From an uncultured Flavobacteriaceae bacterium (GTDB lineage: Bacteria; Bacteroidota; Bacteroidia; Flavobacteriales; Flavobacteriaceae), in NCBI GenBank assembly GCA_947497245.1, contig CANMFO010000001.1:1302001-1366000 (forward strand): DNA of 64,000 bases, given 5' to 3'. Position numbers and translations under genes: made by a program. Shown piece by piece: positions 60,719 to 64,000 of the stretch (the first letter of the stretch is position 1; every line of letters starts with the position of its first letter). The notes under the pieces were generated by a model that saw only the letters and a list, made by a program, of their open reading frames with translations, had not been told where the DNA came from and ran no database searches.

Positions 60719-61444
60719 TCAAAGGTTTGGGTAGTCGTCCAAATTCATGTAGGATATGTTATCGATCCGATTTCTTATGGCGACGGCGCCGATGTAGCCT
60801 TCGGAAGGCACAAAGGAGAACATTTTCCATCGGTGTCTTTCCGAAGCGTCCCATAAGGTTTCCAGCAAATTGACCTGCAGGTCATCATCCATGGAGACCG
60901 AAAAGGAATCCAAGGGGAAGGAAAGCCCACTGCCAACGGCTTTGATAAATGATTCTTTTCGGGTCCAGCACCGGAAAAAGGCTTTGGCCATTTCGGCCCC
61001 GGGGTTCTTCGCAAGCAATTCGACCTCCAAGGGTGAAAAAAACTTTGAAGCGAGCTCCAGTACATCAAAATCATCTTTGATCTTTTCCACGTCCACGCCC
61101 ACCTCCGAATCCCTTACAAAACCGAATACCGCTCGATCTCCGGAATGCGATACGTTGAAATGCAGTGTACCGTGTTCCGGCAGTTGCGGTTTTCCATAGG
61201 ACGTATAGTTGAACCGGATGTTCCGCGGGTCTTTCTTTAGGTACCGCCCCAACAACGTCCTCAACAAGCCTCTTGAAATGATATGGCGTTCACGATCGAT
61301 TCTGAACTTGAACTTTTCTGCCTTCAATAGCTCATCGTCCGAAAGTACGGATCGATAGTTCGGAATATGGGTTTCGTTGGAACCAAAACTACAATACCAA
61401 AGATGAATGGTTTCCCCTGGAAGATCAAAGAGCGTTTGGACCAT
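60719..61444 (-). CDS. 4'-phosphopantetheinyl transferase, Sfp type
   Basis: 241 residues. Motifs of Sfp enzymes are clear: HFNVSHSGDRAVFGFVRDSEVGVDVEKI (His/Asp and Mg site), then FFSPLEVELLAKN and CWTRKESFIKAVGSGLSFPLDSFSV. It moves the phosphopantetheine arm from CoA to the carrier-domain Ser of the adjacent NRPS proteins (for example Ser499 of the C-PCP-TE protein). It is 20 bases after that gene, so part of the same cluster. Confidence 0.95.
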   Translation of the reverse strand: MVQTLFDLPGETIHLWYCSFGSNETHIPNYRSVLSDDELLKAEKFKFRIDRERHIISRGLLRTLLGRYLKKDPRNIRFNYTSYGKPQLPEHGTLHFNVSHSGDRAVFGFVRDSEVGVDVEKIKDDFDVLELASKFFSPLEVELLAKNPGAEMAKAFFRCWTRKESFIKAVGSGLSFPLDSFSVSMDDDLQVNLLETLWDASERHRWKMFSFVPSEGYIGAVAIRNRIDNISYMNLDDYPNL

Positions 61445-61464
61445 ATGTATGACTCATTACTGTT

Positions 61465-63864
61465 CTATTGCAAATAGCTGTCCAAGGTTTTGGCGACAAA
61501 TTTCACATCGGGTTCTTCAAAGAGCGTCCTATGATCTCCTCCGGTATGCAAAACGGTGACCTTTGTGCTTATTTTCTCCCAAGAACTTAAAAGTTCCTTG
61601 TTAAAAAGTGCGGTAGCCTTTTTTGTAAGCACCAGGGTTACTTCCACCTCATACGGTTTCCATTGATATTTATTGTAGATCTTGACCAAATGTTGGACCG
61701 TATTGGAGGTATTCCTTTCCGCCCGGGTACCGGTCAAATCGACCCATAGCGGTTTCAAATGCCTATCGACCCTGTCCTCGACCGCTATGCGGATCACCTT
61801 GAACGGGTTTCCAACAAAACGCTTCGCAAACCCGAGGATCCGCATGGCGAATCGATCCCTTGTCAGTTGTTCTTGTTGTGCCATGGTATCCATGACGATA
61901 AGGTTCACCTCCTGGTCCATCTCTTTTAGTAGATTGGCCATTTCAAATCCGACCGCTGTGCTAAAACAGTACACCAAGAGGTTGTAGGGCCCGCTGGGAT
62001 GGCTTTGTCTTATCTCCTTCACGTAATCCCGGGCCATCTCCTCAATGGTTCCATGCATTTCCTCGTTTTCGTACAATCCGGAGGGGCGAACCGCATATAT
62101 TGGTCGTATCGCCTTCATATATCTGGCCAGTGGATTATAGAAAAAAACATGTCCTCCCCCAGCATGCAAACAAAATAGTGGTGCCCTCTGTCCCTTGGGT
62201 TGGATCTTTACGAGGTTTTTGAAATTATCCGCTGTGCCGACCTGGGTTCCGGTACTTCCAATAGTAGCAGCAATGGCCTTGATGGTAGGGTGCTGAAGCA
62301 AGGTAGTTGGCGGTAACTTGGTGTCCAACTCCTTATTAATAGTGGAAAACATCTTAACCGCCAAGAGTGATTTGCCCCCTATCGCAAAAAAATCGTCGTC
62401 GATTCCAATGGCATCGATTCCAAAAAGGTTTTCCCAAATTTCCACCAAGCTCTGCTCTACGGTGTTGGTCGGAGCGTTATATGGGGCCTGGCCGGCTAAT
62501 TTTGGAGGGCTTTTGGCAAGCGCATCATCGGTCCCTTCAAAAACGGGGACCAACGCTCTTAAGTCACTGAAGGTCTGTATCTTTTCAGATGCCAAAAGCT
62601 GCAAGATTTCGATCAGTCGTTCCAAAATCCATGAAGCGGCCTTTTTGGAAATCGTTTCTGGCAGTACCGACAGTACAAATTCCATTTCCTGTCCGGGAAC
62701 CACCGCAATGGTAATCGGAAATGTGGAAGTGAGCCCGCTTTCAAATCCGGAAACTTTTAGCACTCCGTCGGCGGTATCCGTTTTCGGGTAATTTTCGAAA
62801 ATCAAAAGACTGTCAAAAAGTGGGCGGGCTGAGGGCCAGTCGATAAAGGAGGTGATTTGGTCCAAACTCATGTGCTCGTATCTTCGCGCCCTTTGTTGCC
62901 GCTCTTGGATACCATTGAACCAATCGGAAAAAAGGAGTCCATCAACAGCCACATTTCTAATGGGCTGTATATTTGTGAACATCCCCGTCAACAGGTGCAT
63001 ATTCGGAAAATCCCCTGAACGCCCGGACACGGTCGCCCCATAGGTGATGTCTTCCCTGCCAAAATACCTGCTGAGAACAAGCGACCAAGCCCCCTGGACC
63101 ATGGTATTGACGGTTACTTGATAAGCCTTCGCCACTGCCGAGAGCAAATTCGTGTCCTCAGCGGACAGACCCATGCCCTTGATTGTGGGTTTGGAAACAT
63201 CGGTGATTCCCATGCCCCCTTCAAACAGGGCAACCCTCTCCAGACCTTTGAAGTAATCCGACCAAAAGCCACTGGCCTCCCCAAGTGGAATCTTATTGAT
63301 CCAATTTAAGTAGGCCCTGTGGGACGGCAGGGTATCGAGAACGGGGTTCTCATTTCGATAAAGTGCGTCGTAAAAAGTAAGTAGGTCCTTTAGAATTAGA
63401 CTTGAAGACCATCCATCGACCAGAAGATGGTGGCTTGGCCAGAGGAGGCGATATGTATTTTTTTTAAAGGTCACCAAGGTCATCCGGGACAGTGCACCCT
63501 CCCCAAACTGCGGACCCAAATCGCGGTACTTCACTTTCAAACGGTCCCAATTTTCTTCTTTTTTTTCATTTGAAAAATCGGTCCAATCCAGAAAATCGAT
63601 GTCCAATGTCTTTTCCTGATGGACAATTTGCAAGGGTTTCTCCAATTTGTCCCAAAGAACCGATGTCCGTAATATGGCATGCCTCTGGGCAAGAAATTGA
63701 CAGGACGCTTCAAAAATTGATGGATCCAAATCTCCGGTAAGGGTACATTCTACATTTAGAAAGCCCTGATCCCATGGACTTGATAGATGATGGAAGAGCA
63801 ACCCCTGTTGCATATAGCTCAGGGGAAATATGTCCTCTATCCTTGGCTTTTTGATCGTCTCCAT
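61465..63864 (-). CDS. NRPS termination protein: C-PCP-TE, no adenylation domain, Cys thioesterase
   Basis: 799 residues. Condensation domain 1-440 with the active HHLLVDG at 145-151; the N-terminal FPLSYMQQGLLFHHLSSP is of the type that follows epimerising modules. Carrier domain 465-540 with the attachment Ser499 in FAIGGKSLL. Type I thioesterase 555-799: the nucleophile position, eight residues before Glu641 of FEMA, is Cys633 (VYCFS) instead of the usual GxSxG Ser; Asp659 (VMDT) and His778 (GGDHR) complete a triad. Ser635 is a nearby alternative. There is no A domain, so the last amino acid must be loaded in trans or the PCP accepts a preformed chain. Confidence 0.92.
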   Translation of the reverse strand: METIKKPRIEDIFPLSYMQQGLLFHHLSSPWDQGFLNVECTLTGDLDPSIFEASCQFLAQRHAILRTSVLWDKLEKPLQIVHQEKTLDIDFLDWTDFSNEKKEENWDRLKVKYRDLGPQFGEGALSRMTLVTFKKNTYRLLWPSHHLLVDGWSSSLILKDLLTFYDALYRNENPVLDTLPSHRAYLNWINKIPLGEASGFWSDYFKGLERVALFEGGMGITDVSKPTIKGMGLSAEDTNLLSAVAKAYQVTVNTMVQGAWSLVLSRYFGREDITYGATVSGRSGDFPNMHLLTGMFTNIQPIRNVAVDGLLFSDWFNGIQERQQRARRYEHMSLDQITSFIDWPSARPLFDSLLIFENYPKTDTADGVLKVSGFESGLTSTFPITIAVVPGQEMEFVLSVLPETISKKAASWILERLIEILQLLASEKIQTFSDLRALVPVFEGTDDALAKSPPKLAGQAPYNAPTNTVEQSLVEIWENLFGIDAIGIDDDFFAIGGKSLLAVKMFSTINKELDTKLPPTTLLQHPTIKAIAATIGSTGTQVGTADNFKNLVKIQPKGQRAPLFCLHAGGGHVFFYNPLARYMKAIRPIYAVRPSGLYENEEMHGTIEEMARDYVKEIRQSHPSGPYNLLVYCFSTAVGFEMANLLKEMDQEVNLIVMDTMAQQEQLTRDRFAMRILGFAKRFVGNPFKVIRIAVEDRVDRHLKPLWVDLTGTRAERNTSNTVQHLVKIYNKYQWKPYEVEVTLVLTKKATALFNKELLSSWEKISTKVTVLHTGGDHRTLFEEPDVKFVAKTLDSYLQ

Positions 63865-63871
63865 ACCGGAA

Positions 63872-64000
63872 CTACAATAGGTTCATTAAATCGTCCAGTT
63901 CGTCCTGGCTCAGTCCAGCTTCCGGAAAATCTGAAGGCGTATAATTCCCTACGCCCTCGGAGGTGCAATGCGCAATAAGCTTTTCCAAGTTAACAAGGTA
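63872..64000 (-). CDS. C-terminal tail of an upstream NRPS (cut by window edge)
   Basis: 42 residues reading YLVNLEKLIAHCTSEGVGNY and then TPSDFPEAGLSQDELDD before a TAG at 63872. The TPSDF-xxAGLSQxELD pattern is typical of the end of NRPS proteins after an epimerisation or C-like domain. The stop is seven bases before the next NRPS gene, so the two are co-transcribed. The bulk of the synthetase lies outside the window. Confidence 0.85.
   Translation of the reverse strand, partial: YLVNLEKLIAHCTSEGVGNYTPSDFPEAGLSQDELDDLMNLL

Noticed and set aside
1-64000. CRISPR array or transposon
   Set aside because: No regularly spaced identical repeats, no cas genes, no transposase or integrase genes were found on either strand.

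Overview
The window is about 64 kb of chromosome from a member of the Bacteroidetes, most likely a marine Flavobacteriaceae. The reasons are gldF and gldG gliding-motility genes next to dnaN, repeated -7 boxes of the form TAnnTTTG with a TTG about 20 bases upstream, families typical of the group (DUF4290, DUF493, START-like protein, orphan FtsX permease with PadR), two formylglycine sulfatases and many secreted lipoproteins. No rRNA, CRISPR array, integrase, transposase or phage gene was seen.

Layout. Positions 1-6.7 kb are housekeeping: DUF4290 (cut by the edge), DUF493, a P-loop ATPase, an HRDC-less RecQ, fmt, HU, YqgE, a class IV aminotransferase, a START-like protein and tRNA-Met. From 6.7 to about 27.6 kb lies an accessory region of mostly single genes: a six-hairpin-type lipoprotein with a Gfo/Idh/MocA oxidoreductase, an SDR, small hypothetical proteins, a PhoD-like phosphatase, a methyltransferase, a penicillin-binding-protein-like hydrolase under BlaI-type operators, OmpW, an ArsR-AHSA1-DUF1059 operon, cupin, aldo/keto reductase, two HxlR/DoxX modules, nitroreductase, acetyltransferases and a sulfatase. 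Many of these genes are followed closely by long imperfect dyads that resemble integron attC sites. From 27.8 to 47.6 kb come Lrp-metE, an ankyrin/acyltransferase/hydrolase group opposite a membrane-spanning AraC-TolB-TPR regulator, a second sulfatase among secreted propeller-like proteins, a membrane-embedded LuxR regulator with an outer-membrane barrel, and small enzymes. From 48 to 51 kb is a PadR regulator with an orphan FtsX-type permease. From 53 to 59.7 kb are core genes: purC, phoH-like, SAM hydroxide adenosyltransferase, gldF, gldG and dnaN. From 60.7 kb to the edge is the 3' end of a nonribosomal peptide cluster on the minus strand: the tail of one NRPS, a C-PCP-TE protein without an adenylation domain, and a Sfp-type phosphopantetheinyl transferase that would activate them.

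The two strongest leads are (1) the attC-like tails behind many accessory genes at 8.9-24 kb, with echoes at 43 and 47.7 kb, in the absence of a visible integrase, and (2) the NRPS release domain whose nucleophile position is Cys rather than Ser, a change known from thioesterases that form strained rings. Both are read from the sequence plus family knowledge; neither was tested by search or folding.
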